Below the pieces are notes generated by a model that was not told the origin of the DNA, made no database searches, and saw only the letters and a list, made by a program, of their open reading frames with translations. A stretch of 64,000 bases of DNA from Acidobacteriaceae bacterium (lineage in GTDB: Bacteria > Acidobacteriota > Terriglobia > Terriglobales > Acidobacteriaceae). Location of the stretch: contig PLDC01000002.1 in NCBI GenBank assembly GCA_003134995.1, forward strand, positions 47,392 to 111,391, written 5' to 3'. The translations under genes and the position numbers were made by a program. The stretch's first letter is position 1, and the number at the start of each line of letters is the position of its first letter. Positions 32,771-44,236 of this stretch are shown one piece after another.

Positions 32771-33607
32771 ATGCACGATTCCGAAGGGAAGAGTTTGAGC
32801 AAGGTGATTTCGAGCGAGATGATTTCGATTTCCAAGATGATGAGTTCCCCGAAGAAGATTGTTCTAGGCGGTTTGCTGGCGCTGCTGATTGTCAGTTTCG
32901 TCGCGACGCCGGGATTGCTGCGCGCGCAAGAGGGAACCGCGGCTCCGCAGAAGCAGGGAGCAAAGCATGAGCCGAGGCATCAACCCGGGATTGGCCGGCA
33001 ACTGGCGCACGAGACGCGCGAAGCTGCGGGCGAAGAAGCGGACGAGACGGCTGAGTTTAAGCAGTCTGCGTCGGTACAAATGATTGCGAAGTGGACGGGG
33101 ATGAGCCTGCAGCACGCTTATTGGTTGTGCGTGTTGTCGAATTTCATCGTGATCGCGGCGGTGATTTTCTGGGCGAGTCGAAAGTACTTACCGGGAATGT
33201 TCAGTGCTCGCACAGCGGCGATCCAGAAGGCGATGCAGGAGGCGCAGAAGGCCAGCGAGGAAGCGCGGCGGAGGCTGGCAGAAATTGAATCGCGCCTGAT
33301 GAAGCTGGACGTCGAGATTGGCATGATGCGCGATGCCGCGGAAAAAGATGGCGCGGCGGAGGAAGCGCGCATTCAAGCCGCTGCTCAAGCAGATGCACGG
33401 AAGATGGTGGAATCGGCGCAGCTGGAAATTGCAGCTGCTGCCAAAGCAGCGCGGCGCGACCTGACCGCTTATGCTGCCGATCTGGCTGTGGCGCTGGCCC
33501 AGAAGCAGATTCGCGTGGATGCTGCGACCGATCAAGCGCTGGTGCGGAATTTTGCCGGGGAGTTAGGTGTGTCTGAAGGTTCAGGGCCGGGAAAGGCTGG
33601 GAACTAA
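32771..33607 (+). CDS. atpF: ATP synthase F0 subunit b (second copy, N-terminally extended)
   Basis: At 278 residues this is much longer than a standard b subunit (~160). A hydrophobic segment near residues 29-50 (KIVLGGLLALLIVSFVATPGLLRAQ) looks like a signal peptide. A charged linker follows, then the true membrane helix ~113-135 (HAYWLCVLSNFIVIAAVIFW) with KYLPGMF at the membrane exit, then the stalk coiled coil (AIQKAMQEAQKASEEARRRLAEIESRL). The extended form suggests export and processing of the N-terminus. It overlaps no gene; atpH starts two bases after its stop. Confidence 0.87.
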   Translation: MHDSEGKSLSKVISSEMISISKMMSSPKKIVLGGLLALLIVSFVATPGLLRAQEGTAAPQKQGAKHEPRHQPGIGRQLAHETREAAGEEADETAEFKQSASVQMIAKWTGMSLQHAYWLCVLSNFIVIAAVIFWASRKYLPGMFSARTAAIQKAMQEAQKASEEARRRLAEIESRLMKLDVEIGMMRDAAEKDGAAEEARIQAAAQADARKMVESAQLEIAAAAKAARRDLTAYAADLAVALAQKQIRVDAATDQALVRNFAGELGVSEGSGPGKAGN

Positions 33608-33609
33608 GC

Positions 33610-34130
33610 ATGGCGTCCGTAGCCAACACGTATGCCCGGGCTTTCGCGGATGTGGTTCTCGGTGCGCATCTGAACGCTGATCGTTCGATTGCGGAGTTGC
33701 GCACGATTGCACAATTGCTTGATGAGAGTTCTGATCTGCGGAGGGTGTGGGAAAACCCCGCGGTTCTGGCGGAGCAAAAGCGGCAGTTGCTCGATGTAAT
33801 TGCCGAGCGTGACGGGATTTCAAAGCAGGTAAAGAATTTAGTCGCCGTCTTGATCGATCACCGACGCGTTCATTTTTTGGAACCCATCATCGTGCAACTC
33901 GAGAAAGAACTCGACGCGCGGCTGGGCTTCGCCGAGGCTGACATCACCAGTGCCCGCCCATTGGGTGATGCTGAGAAGCGCGAATTCGAGGCGCAAGTCG
34001 GGAAGTTGACTGGGAAAAAAGTCCGGGCACGGTATGGGCAGGATGAATCGCTTCTCGGAGGCGCGGTGGTCCGCGTGGGAAGCACGATTTACGACGGTTC
34101 CGTGAAGGGGCAGTTGGAAAGATTGAGGGA

Positions 34131-34146
<16 letters not shown>
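33610..34146 (+). CDS. atpH: ATP synthase F1 subunit delta
   Basis: This 178-residue subunit links the peripheral stalk to the F1 head. The OSCP/delta pattern is clear: VANTYARAFADVVL at the N-terminus, ELRTIAQLLDESSDLRRVWENPAV, KQVKNLVAVLIDHRRVHFLEPI, and the C-terminal [29 protein letters not shown]. The last codons (AISS and the stop) are encoded by the first arm of a heptamer array, so the repeat forms the natural C-terminus. It starts two bases after the preceding b gene. Confidence 0.93.
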
Positions 34147-35828
<1,682 letters not shown>

Positions 35829-35829
<1 letters not shown>

Positions 35830-35929
35830 GCTCTCAGCCTTTAGCCTTTAGCTCTTAGCTTGAAGCGGGGAGTGATCGCAAGAAGCAACATGACTTAAGC
35901 TAAAGGCTAAGAGCTAACGGCTAATAGCT
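35829..35929 (+). repeat. Heptamer-array hairpin between atpA and atpG
   Basis: The left arm 35829-35861 begins at the last base of the atpA stop; the right arm 35897-35929 ends 8 bases before the atpG ATG. Of 33 positions about 26 are Watson-Crick and 2 G-U pairs. Units are GCTAAAG, GCTAAGA and GCTAACG. Confidence 0.8.
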
Positions 35930-35937
35930 GGTTTCAA

Positions 35938-37020
35938 ATGCCAAACATTCTCGACATTCGGCGCCGGATCCGCAGCGTGGTGAACACGCGGCAGATCACC
36001 AAGGCCATGAAGGTGGTATCGGCGGCGAAGTTGCGCCGCGCGCAGGACCGTGCTTTGTCGGCGCGTCCGTATGCGCTGATGTTGACGAATGTGCTGAAGT
36101 CGCTGGTGGCGCGGGCCGAGATTTACGATCCGGAAACTGGCGAGCCGAAGCATCCTTTGCTGGCACAGCGTCCAGAGAAAAACATTCTTCTGATCGTCGT
36201 CACGGGTGATAAGGGGCTGGCGGGCGCATTCAGTGCGAATATTACCAAAGCTGCTGGCCGCTTCCTCGAATCCAAACAGGGGAAAAACGTCGACATCGAA
36301 GCGATCGGCCGCAAGGGCCGCGACTTTTTGCGCCGGCGTTATCCCGTCGCTGCGATGCAGACGCGCAGTCTGGCCGAGACGGAAGAGTCGCTCGAAACCC
36401 AGCCCTCTGCCGGAGAACGTGCGGGGGCAATAGAACTTACGGGAGAACACGTTGGAGTGCTCGGCAAGTTCGACTTCACGCAGGTACGACGCCTGGCGGA
36501 GAGTGTGATCGAGCGTTATGAGCGCGAAGAGATTGACTCGGTCTATGTGGTCTTCAACGAATTCAAGTCGGTGATTGCGCAGCGGCTGATCGTTGAACAG
36601 ATTCTTCCCATCGAACAGATTGGCGCGCCGGCGGTTCGCCAGTCTGAGGAGATGACGCAGGAAGAAAAGAGCAAAGCTAAAGAAGCGGCGATCAGCGCGG
36701 GAGTGGGGCTGCGAAGTTCCGAATCTCCGGCGGACAAGATCGCGGAGCAGTTCGCAACGGCCGACGTGGATTACATCTACGAGCAACCGCCCGAGGAACT
36801 GTTTCGAGATTTGTTGCCGAAGTATGTGGCCATCCAAATTTTTCGCGCGCTCCTGGAGTCGGTGGCCGCCGAGCATGCCGCGCGCATGACTGCAATGGAT
36901 TCGGCAACCAGCAACGCCACGGATATGATCGATTCGCTGACGCTGGTGATGAACCGCGCGCGGCAGGCAAAGATCACGAAAGAGATTATCGAGATTGTAA
37001 GCGGCGCAGCGGCAATGTAA
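35938..37020 (+). CDS. atpG: ATP synthase F1 subunit gamma (long form)
   Basis: This is the central rotor shaft of F1. The N-terminal helix MPNILDIRRRIRSVVNTRQITKAMKVVSAAKLRRAQ and the C-terminal helix ARMTAMDSATSNATDMIDSLTLVMNRARQAKITKEIIEIVSGAAA are canonical. At 360 residues it is ~70 longer than typical gamma (285-295). The extra length comes from charged insertions near 147-175 (TEESLETQPSAGERAGAIEL) and 240-275 (MTQEEKSKAKEAAISAGVGL). No Shine-Dalgarno is evident; an array precedes the ATG. Confidence 0.95.
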   Translation: MPNILDIRRRIRSVVNTRQITKAMKVVSAAKLRRAQDRALSARPYALMLTNVLKSLVARAEIYDPETGEPKHPLLAQRPEKNILLIVVTGDKGLAGAFSANITKAAGRFLESKQGKNVDIEAIGRKGRDFLRRRYPVAAMQTRSLAETEESLETQPSAGERAGAIELTGEHVGVLGKFDFTQVRRLAESVIERYEREEIDSVYVVFNEFKSVIAQRLIVEQILPIEQIGAPAVRQSEEMTQEEKSKAKEAAISAGVGLRSSESPADKIAEQFATADVDYIYEQPPEELFRDLLPKYVAIQIFRALLESVAAEHAARMTAMDSATSNATDMIDSLTLVMNRARQAKITKEIIEIVSGAAAM

Positions 37021-37023
37021 TGA

Positions 37024-38583
<1,560 letters not shown>

Positions 38584-38590
38584 AAACCGT

Positions 38591-38666
38591 CGTTGGTCGT
38601 CGGTCGTTCGTCGTTGGCCATCGGCTGGCGGCAAATGTGCCAACGACCAACGACCAACGACCAATG
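38591..38666 (+). repeat. Heptamer-array hairpin enclosing the atpC start codon
   Basis: Arms 38591-38617 (CGTTGGT units) and 38640-38666 (CCAACGA units) pair at 24 Watson-Crick and 1 G-U positions of 27, with a 22-base loop. The right arm ends with the atpC ATG itself (38664-38666), paired to CGT at 38591-38593. No Shine-Dalgarno is present upstream of the start. Confidence 0.85.
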
Positions 38667-39077
38667 GCAGATACTTTCAAACTCGAGATTGTCACGCCGG
38701 AAAAGAAAGTTGTCGACACGGCGGCGGAGGAAATTCAGATTCCCGGCAAGAACGGGTATCTGGGAGTTCTGCCGGGGCACGCGCCGCTGATCACGGAGTT
38801 GGCGGTCGGCCAAATCACGTTCCGCGCCGGCGCTGAAGAGCAACGTCTCGCCGTTGCATGGGGTTTTGCGGAAGTGCTGCCGGATAGAGTAACGATTCTC
38901 GCCGAGACTGCCGAGCGCCCTTCCGAGATCGATGTGGAACGCGCGCGCAAAGCTAAAGAGCGTGCGGAACAACGACTTACCAGCGGCGACACCAATGTCG
39001 ATGTGGAGCGGTCACTGGACGCGTTGCACAAAGCAGAGACGCGGCTGGAAGTGGCCGAAGGAAAAGTCCCCGCTTAG
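38664..39077 (+). CDS. atpC: ATP synthase F1 subunit epsilon
   Basis: This 137-residue rotor and regulatory subunit has the N-terminal beta-sandwich (FKLEIVTPEKKVVDTAAEEIQIPGKNGYLGVLPGHAPLITEL, GFAEVLPDRVTILAETAE) and the C-terminal helical hairpin (EIDVERARKAKERAEQRL, VDVERSLDALHKAETRLEVAEG). ATG 38664 gives the standard MADTFKLE start; upstream in-frame codons only translate the repeat. Translation is probably coupled to atpD or depends on opening of the hairpin, since no ribosome-binding site exists. It is the last gene of the cluster. Confidence 0.95.
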   Translation: MADTFKLEIVTPEKKVVDTAAEEIQIPGKNGYLGVLPGHAPLITELAVGQITFRAGAEEQRLAVAWGFAEVLPDRVTILAETAERPSEIDVERARKAKERAEQRLTSGDTNVDVERSLDALHKAETRLEVAEGKVPA

Positions 39078-39146
39078 CGGACGCTGCTCGCCGTTCCCAT
39101 AATTAACTCCGCTCTGAATCGGCTGTGGCACAAAGGAAACTGGGCC

Positions 39147-40589
39147 ATGCGATTTCCTCAGACGCGCCGGCCAGATATCGCGAGCCGAACTGCCGACAAC
39201 GAGAACAGCGAATCTTTAGGCCGCCGCGGCGCAGCGATATTCATGGGAGCGCTGCTCATGGCGTGGCCCGCGCTCTTCAATCGCTATCCGCTGCTTTATC
39301 CCGATTCGATCACCTACCTTGGCGATGGACGCCTCGTGGCTCGCGCCGTGTTTCTACATCGATTATCGGAATACTACGGCATGCGGTCTTTCTTCTATAG
39401 CCTCGGCATCCTGCCCCTGCATTGGAACGTTACCGGATGGCCAATTGTTTTTTTTCAGGCGCTGCTCACGTCGTATGTCATCTGGCTGGTCGTGCGGTCA
39501 CTCCTGCCGCGGCGAACCATTTTTTATTATCTTGTTCTAGTCGCGTTGCTCAGCCTGCTTACAAGTATGGATTGGTTCGTCAGCCTGATCATGCCCGACA
39601 TTCTTGGTCCACTGTTGTACCTCTGCATCTACCTGCTTGTGTTCGCCCGAGAGACGCTGTCCCGCGCTGAGCGCCTGACTTTGATCCCGATCGCCTGGTG
39701 GGGAATCGTGTCTCATGCCTCGCACTTGATCCTAGGTGCGGGGCTTTGCATTCTGCTGGTCTTGCTGCTTATTGTGCGTTTCGAGTGGATGCGCGGCCGT
39801 TGGAGAGCGGTCAGCCAGGTGGCGATGATTGTTCTGTTTGCTGCCGTCTCACAGTTGGCACTGCACGCATATCTGTACGGCGAACCTTCGCTGAATGGCG
39901 AGCGGCCTCCATTTCTGATGGCCCGCGTAATTGCGGACGGCACCGGACTCTGGTATCTGCAGCAGCATTGTCCGGACGCGAAATTTGTTCTCTGCGATCA
40001 TCTGCAGGAATTGCCGCAGGATCCTGACGTGTTTCTCTGGGGCGAGAAAGGCCTGTGGGCGAACGCCGACGACGCAACCACAACGCGGCTGCGGCAGGAA
40101 GAGATGCCCTTCGTTCTAGCGACGCTTCGTGCATATCCCGGGGCGCAGCTATCGAAGTCGCTCTCAAACTTTGGTCAGCAACTGCGGATTTTTGGTTTTT
40201 ATCTCTTTGGCCCGAGTGATTGGATGTCGGAGGAATTCGCGAGTGTGCTGCCCCGCGAACGGTCTCAGTATCTGCAGGGCCGACAGGCGAAAGACGATCT
40301 GCCCCTCGAGTTCTTCACCTCAGTGCAAAACTGGGCGGTGGTTGTCTCGCTCGTCATAATCACGGTTTTCATGCCTCGCATATGGCGCAACCGGCTAGTC
40401 CGGCTGATCGGCCTCGGTATAGTGATAGTTTCCACGGTGGTTGCCAACGCGCTGGTCACGGGCACTTTATCGATGGTTGAGGATCGCCTTCAGAGCCGCG
40501 TAGTTTGGCTGATCCCATTCCTGGCGATCGTCCTGGCTCTCGATTGGTTCGAGCAGTTGGCAAAAGGGCAGCCAGCTCGTACTTCCTAA
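39147..40589 (+). CDS. Polytopic membrane protein, glycosyltransferase-like
   Basis: This 480-residue protein has about 10 hydrophobic helices. The first extracytoplasmic loop LFNRYPLLYPDSITYLGDG contains an Asp in the position where GT-C-fold glycosyltransferases carry their acidic motif. A soluble segment lies at ~260-350, followed by more helices (VVVSLVIITVFM, LIGLGIVIVSTVVANALV, VVWLIPFLAIVLALDWF). It sits beside a GH18-NodB-GT2 fusion gene and another GT39-like gene, so a role in surface polysaccharide or lipid glycosylation is likely. No specific family was confirmed. Confidence 0.7.
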   Translation: MRFPQTRRPDIASRTADNENSESLGRRGAAIFMGALLMAWPALFNRYPLLYPDSITYLGDGRLVARAVFLHRLSEYYGMRSFFYSLGILPLHWNVTGWPIVFFQALLTSYVIWLVVRSLLPRRTIFYYLVLVALLSLLTSMDWFVSLIMPDILGPLLYLCIYLLVFARETLSRAERLTLIPIAWWGIVSHASHLILGAGLCILLVLLLIVRFEWMRGRWRAVSQVAMIVLFAAVSQLALHAYLYGEPSLNGERPPFLMARVIADGTGLWYLQQHCPDAKFVLCDHLQELPQDPDVFLWGEKGLWANADDATTTRLRQEEMPFVLATLRAYPGAQLSKSLSNFGQQLRIFGFYLFGPSDWMSEEFASVLPRERSQYLQGRQAKDDLPLEFFTSVQNWAVVVSLVIITVFMPRIWRNRLVRLIGLGIVIVSTVVANALVTGTLSMVEDRLQSRVVWLIPFLAIVLALDWFEQLAKGQPARTS

Positions 40590-43500
40590 GGTACATTCAC
40601 CGAATCCCGATGCTCCGACGGAACGTACTTCACCGCGGCGGTGCGCTCCAACTTATCCCAAGCAAACTTGCGTCCTTCCAGCGCACGCTTCAGCGTCTTG
40701 AACAAGACAACTGAAAACAACTGGCGGTAGGCAAAGCGTTGCAGCCAGACCTGGCTTAGCAGCCACACGTCTTCTTTATCGTCAGGCCGTCGCCGTTCGA
40801 GCGCAAAGGCCAGCGTCGATGCCAGGAAATCGATTACCAGAAATGCAAAGAAGAATGCCACCAGCTTATGAAAGCTCGCGGGATCGGTGGAATCGGGGTG
40901 AAAGCGTTTTTGGACGAAGTACCAAATAGTTCCGACGACAAACATGATGTCGATGAGCGGAGACACCAGCGGCAGCAGAATCTGGAAGATCACAATGTTC
41001 GGCAGCGCGACGAAGCCCAGCGCACCTTTTCGCGCAATCACTCCGCTATGCTTGTACACCGCCTGCAGAATGCCGAAGGACCAGCGAAAACGCTGGCGCA
41101 TCAACCCGTTGGCATTCGTCGGAGCCTCCGTATAGGCCAACGCCATGTCTTCATATTCCACGCGGTAACCGCGGCGCAATAGAGCCATCGTGAGGTCGGC
41201 GTCCTCGGCGACAGTATCGACCTGGTAGCCGCCAGCTTCGCGCACAGCGGAGACGCGCCATGCTCCAATCGCGCCCGGCACCACGCTGACCGCGCCGAGA
41301 ACATCCAATGCGCGGCGCTCAAAATTCTGGCTGGTGATGTATTCAAGAGCCTGCCAGCGCGTCCATAGATTCACGCGGTTCCCGACCTTGGCATTACCTG
41401 CGATCGCTCCGACTTTGGGATTGATGAAATGCGGCACCAGGCGCGAGATTGCGTCACTGGCAATGATGGTATCGGCATCAATGCCGACGAAAAGTTCGGC
41501 GTCTTCAATATGCTCAATTCCATAGTTGAGAGCATCCGCCTTGCCGGAGTTCGGCTTGGTGAGAATGATGACTCTTCCGGCAGCTTCTTCGCGGGCGAAG
41601 GCGGCGCGCGCGACTTCGAGAGTGCGGTCGCGGGAGCCGTCGTCGATCACAATCACGCGCAGGTTGGGATAGTTCGAGTTCAACGCGGCGCTTATCGTGC
41701 GCGCAATTACTTTCTCTTCGTTGTAGGCGGGGATGAGCACCGCGACTTTCGGTTTGTACGAAGCGACCTCAGCAGGCCGTCCGAAGATCTTCTCTTGCAG
41801 ACGGTCGTAGATTGCAGCCGCACCGATAAATAGCAAGCGACCGGTCATCAGAAGATCTCCCAGGAAGAAAATCCAGGTAATCGCAATGATGCCGGCCTCG
41901 AACAGCCAGAAGCCTAGCCGATCGAGTCGCGCGGCCCACAATTCACGGGTCGTCAATGGCGCCATTACATCGGCCCTGCTCTTGCCAAACAGTTCATAAA
42001 CCGGAGCAATTTCAAGGCCCCGGGCTCGAATGCCCTTGATGATCATGGGCAGCGCACGCACGGTTTCCTCACGATCGCCGCCACCGTCATGCAGCAGAAT
42101 GATGTTCCCGCACCGCAGATCATTTCCATTACAGGGCGGCAGGTGGTCCATCACCGATTTAGTGATCTCCTCAGCGGTGCGTCGGCGCGGTTTGTCGTTC
42201 CAGTCGTTGGGGTCAATCCGGTTGCCGACAGTGATGTAGCCAAGATCTTGTGCGAATTCGAGCGGTCGCACCTGGTCGGCGGTATCAGGCTCCTCGTCGA
42301 TGGCGTAGGGCGGCCGCAGCAGCGTAACCCGAACTCCATCCAGGCTGGCGAAAAGCCGTTCCGTGAGATTCAATTCCACCTTAAACTGCGTCGAAGAAAT
42401 ATTGCTCACATCCGGATGCGTGAAGGTGTGGTTGCCAATGGTGTTACCTTCGCGGTAAATGCGTTGGGCTAGGCCGGGGAACTTGTCGGTCTGAATTCCA
42501 ATCAGAAAAAATGTTGCCGTCGCGTGCTCCTCTTTGAGCACGTCGAGAATCTTGGGCGTCCACTCCGGGTCGGGCCCATCATCAAACGTGATCGCGACTT
42601 TGTTGGGGCTGTAGCCGTAGCGCGCCACACGGTACGGTTCGGGCAGAGACTGAAAGACTTCGTCGGTGATCAGCTTGGTGTTGGCATCGATCGTGAGGTC
42701 GCGAATGCCGGGAGTGGGCTTGTCTTCAATGCGCAGGATCTCGCCCTGGCCTTCCATATCCACATCTTGACCTGGCGGCACGCTGCGCAGTTTCGCCTCT
42801 GAGGTGGGGTCACCGGGAATGTCCCACACCTTCCATATTGTTCGATCTTCTCCGCCCAGTTTCCACAGAGCGAAAGTCTGAATGCCGAGCGACTGCGCCG
42901 AGCGCATATGGTTCAGCGCCGTAACTGCGTCGAGAAACCAGACGTCATGGCGCAGGCTGGCCTCGTCGAGATAGCTGAAATGCGGATTCAGCGCATCGTC
43001 GTCGAACGTCACGTCTACATCCGAGTCGCGCGCTTCAAGCCACGCCTCCTGCACCGATACGCTATGGTCCTTCGCGCCAGCAGGCAGCGCGCCCTTCTTC
43101 GGTTTCTGCACCCAGTCATAGCCGTAGTTGGCGATGGCGCAGATAAGTTTTTCCTTGGGAATTACTTTCACAGCGAACTTGAGGTTGTCGACGAACCAAT
43201 CCTGCGAAGCGACCGGCCCCGGAGCAGCGCCGGGATAATGTTCGTCGTAGTTCATGACCACTACGCCGTCCGCCGGTTTCGAGATCGCGGCGTAGTCGAA
43301 TTCTTGGTTGTGCGCCGGTACGCTGACGTAAAGCTTCATCCCGCGGGCGTGCAGGTCCGAAGAAAGTTCGTTGAGAAGTGCAACATAACCCGGTTGCCCG
43401 ACACTTGGGAAAGCTTCAAAATCAACCATCAATCCACGGAAACGATCGGAGCCGAGAAACATTCCTACCTGCCGGCGAAAGGCCGCGCGTGCATCAGGAT

Positions 43501-44095
43501 TGTTCAGAAAATCCGTGATTCCGCCCACCCACTCGGTGCCGTCAAAGTTGTTCACCATGGGAAAAACTTCCATGGCGGGGCTTTCCGTCTTGATGAAAGG
43601 CATCACGCGGTCGTCGACGGAGCGCACGCGGTTGTTTTGAACCACGTCGAAGAATTTGTTGGTCTGGTCATCGACTGCCTGCAGGCGGCCATCGGGAGTG
43701 AGCACGTGCAGCCAGTCGGGATAGAGCAGATCGATCTGCCGGGCAAAGTCGCGGAGGGACGAGAAACTGGCGGCATCCCAGGGCACGTAGAAGGCCGCGC
43801 GGATGCCTTCTTCCTGATTTAGCTTGACCTCTGAAGCAGGCAGCTTCGATTTGCGGTGCGATCGATTAGCTAGCTTCTTCTGGCGCTCCTTCGCCTTTTC
43901 TTTTTCACTTTCCTTCAGGGCCTTAAAAGCGCGCTTCTGCGGCGAGAAAAGTAATTCCGGCAGGTGGTCATCCCGCAGCGTGGTGTATCCAAAGAAAATA
44001 ATGAGCGCGGTTATCGCCAGCACCAGCGCGTCGACGAAGCGTCTCAGGCGCTTCCAGCGGGCACGTTGCGGATCGTAAAAGACGGGTTCGGCCAT
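40586..44095 (-). CDS. Trifunctional GH18-like / polysaccharide deacetylase / GT2 glycosyltransferase fusion
   Basis: This 1169-residue membrane protein has an N-terminal helix (22-40), then a GH18-like domain (~95-430) with YVPWDAASF, FRGLMVDFEAF (putative catalytic Glu227), VMNYDEHYPG and FALWKLGGED. A NodB deacetylase domain follows (~497-705) with TFDDGP (Asp505/506), NHTFTH (His556, His560) and ILLHDG (His669). Two membrane helices (~728-765) precede a processive GT2 domain (~783-1010) with VIDDGSRDRT, GIDADT, VAEDADL and QRFRW, then C-terminal membrane helices. The order resembles enzymes that make and edit chitin- or PNAG-like polymers across the membrane. Its 3' end overlaps the preceding convergent gene by four bases. 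Confidence 0.9.
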   Translation of the reverse strand: MAEPVFYDPQRARWKRLRRFVDALVLAITALIIFFGYTTLRDDHLPELLFSPQKRAFKALKESEKEKAKERQKKLANRSHRKSKLPASEVKLNQEEGIRAAFYVPWDAASFSSLRDFARQIDLLYPDWLHVLTPDGRLQAVDDQTNKFFDVVQNNRVRSVDDRVMPFIKTESPAMEVFPMVNNFDGTEWVGGITDFLNNPDARAAFRRQVGMFLGSDRFRGLMVDFEAFPSVGQPGYVALLNELSSDLHARGMKLYVSVPAHNQEFDYAAISKPADGVVVMNYDEHYPGAAPGPVASQDWFVDNLKFAVKVIPKEKLICAIANYGYDWVQKPKKGALPAGAKDHSVSVQEAWLEARDSDVDVTFDDDALNPHFSYLDEASLRHDVWFLDAVTALNHMRSAQSLGIQTFALWKLGGEDRTIWKVWDIPGDPTSEAKLRSVPPGQDVDMEGQGEILRIEDKPTPGIRDLTIDANTKLITDEVFQSLPEPYRVARYGYSPNKVAITFDDGPDPEWTPKILDVLKEEHATATFFLIGIQTDKFPGLAQRIYREGNTIGNHTFTHPDVSNISSTQFKVELNLTERLFASLDGVRVTLLRPPYAIDEEPDTADQVRPLEFAQDLGYITVGNRIDPNDWNDKPRRRTAEEITKSVMDHLPPCNGNDLRCGNIILLHDGGGDREETVRALPMIIKGIRARGLEIAPVYELFGKSRADVMAPLTTRELWAARLDRLGFWLFEAGIIAITWIFFLGDLLMTGRLLFIGAAAIYDRLQEKIFGRPAEVASYKPKVAVLIPAYNEEKVIARTISAALNSNYPNLRVIVIDDGSRDRTLEVARAAFAREEAAGRVIILTKPNSGKADALNYGIEHIEDAELFVGIDADTIIASDAISRLVPHFINPKVGAIAGNAKVGNRVNLWTRWQALEYITSQNFERRALDVLGAVSVVPGAIGAWRVSAVREAGGYQVDTVAEDADLTMALLRRGYRVEYEDMALAYTEAPTNANGLMRQRFRWSFGILQAVYKHSGVIARKGALGFVALPNIVIFQILLPLVSPLIDIMFVVGTIWYFVQKRFHPDSTDPASFHKLVAFFFAFLVIDFLASTLAFALERRRPDDKEDVWLLSQVWLQRFAYRQLFSVVLFKTLKRALEGRKFAWDKLERTAAVKYVPSEHRDSVNVP

Positions 44096-44236
44096 GGATG
44101 GCTAATCGCTTATCGTATGCTGCGCGCGGCAGACGGTCAATTCTCGGCGGGACAGGGTAAACATCCTTACTCAGTAAGATGCACTTTCCCAGATTAAAGA
44201 TTACTCAAGATGACTTCCCCAAGATGATCTTCGAAG

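Noticed and set aside
42908..43822. 304-residue open frame opposite the GH18-NodB-GT2 gene
   Set aside because: Antisense of a strongly supported coding region, with no motifs of its own.
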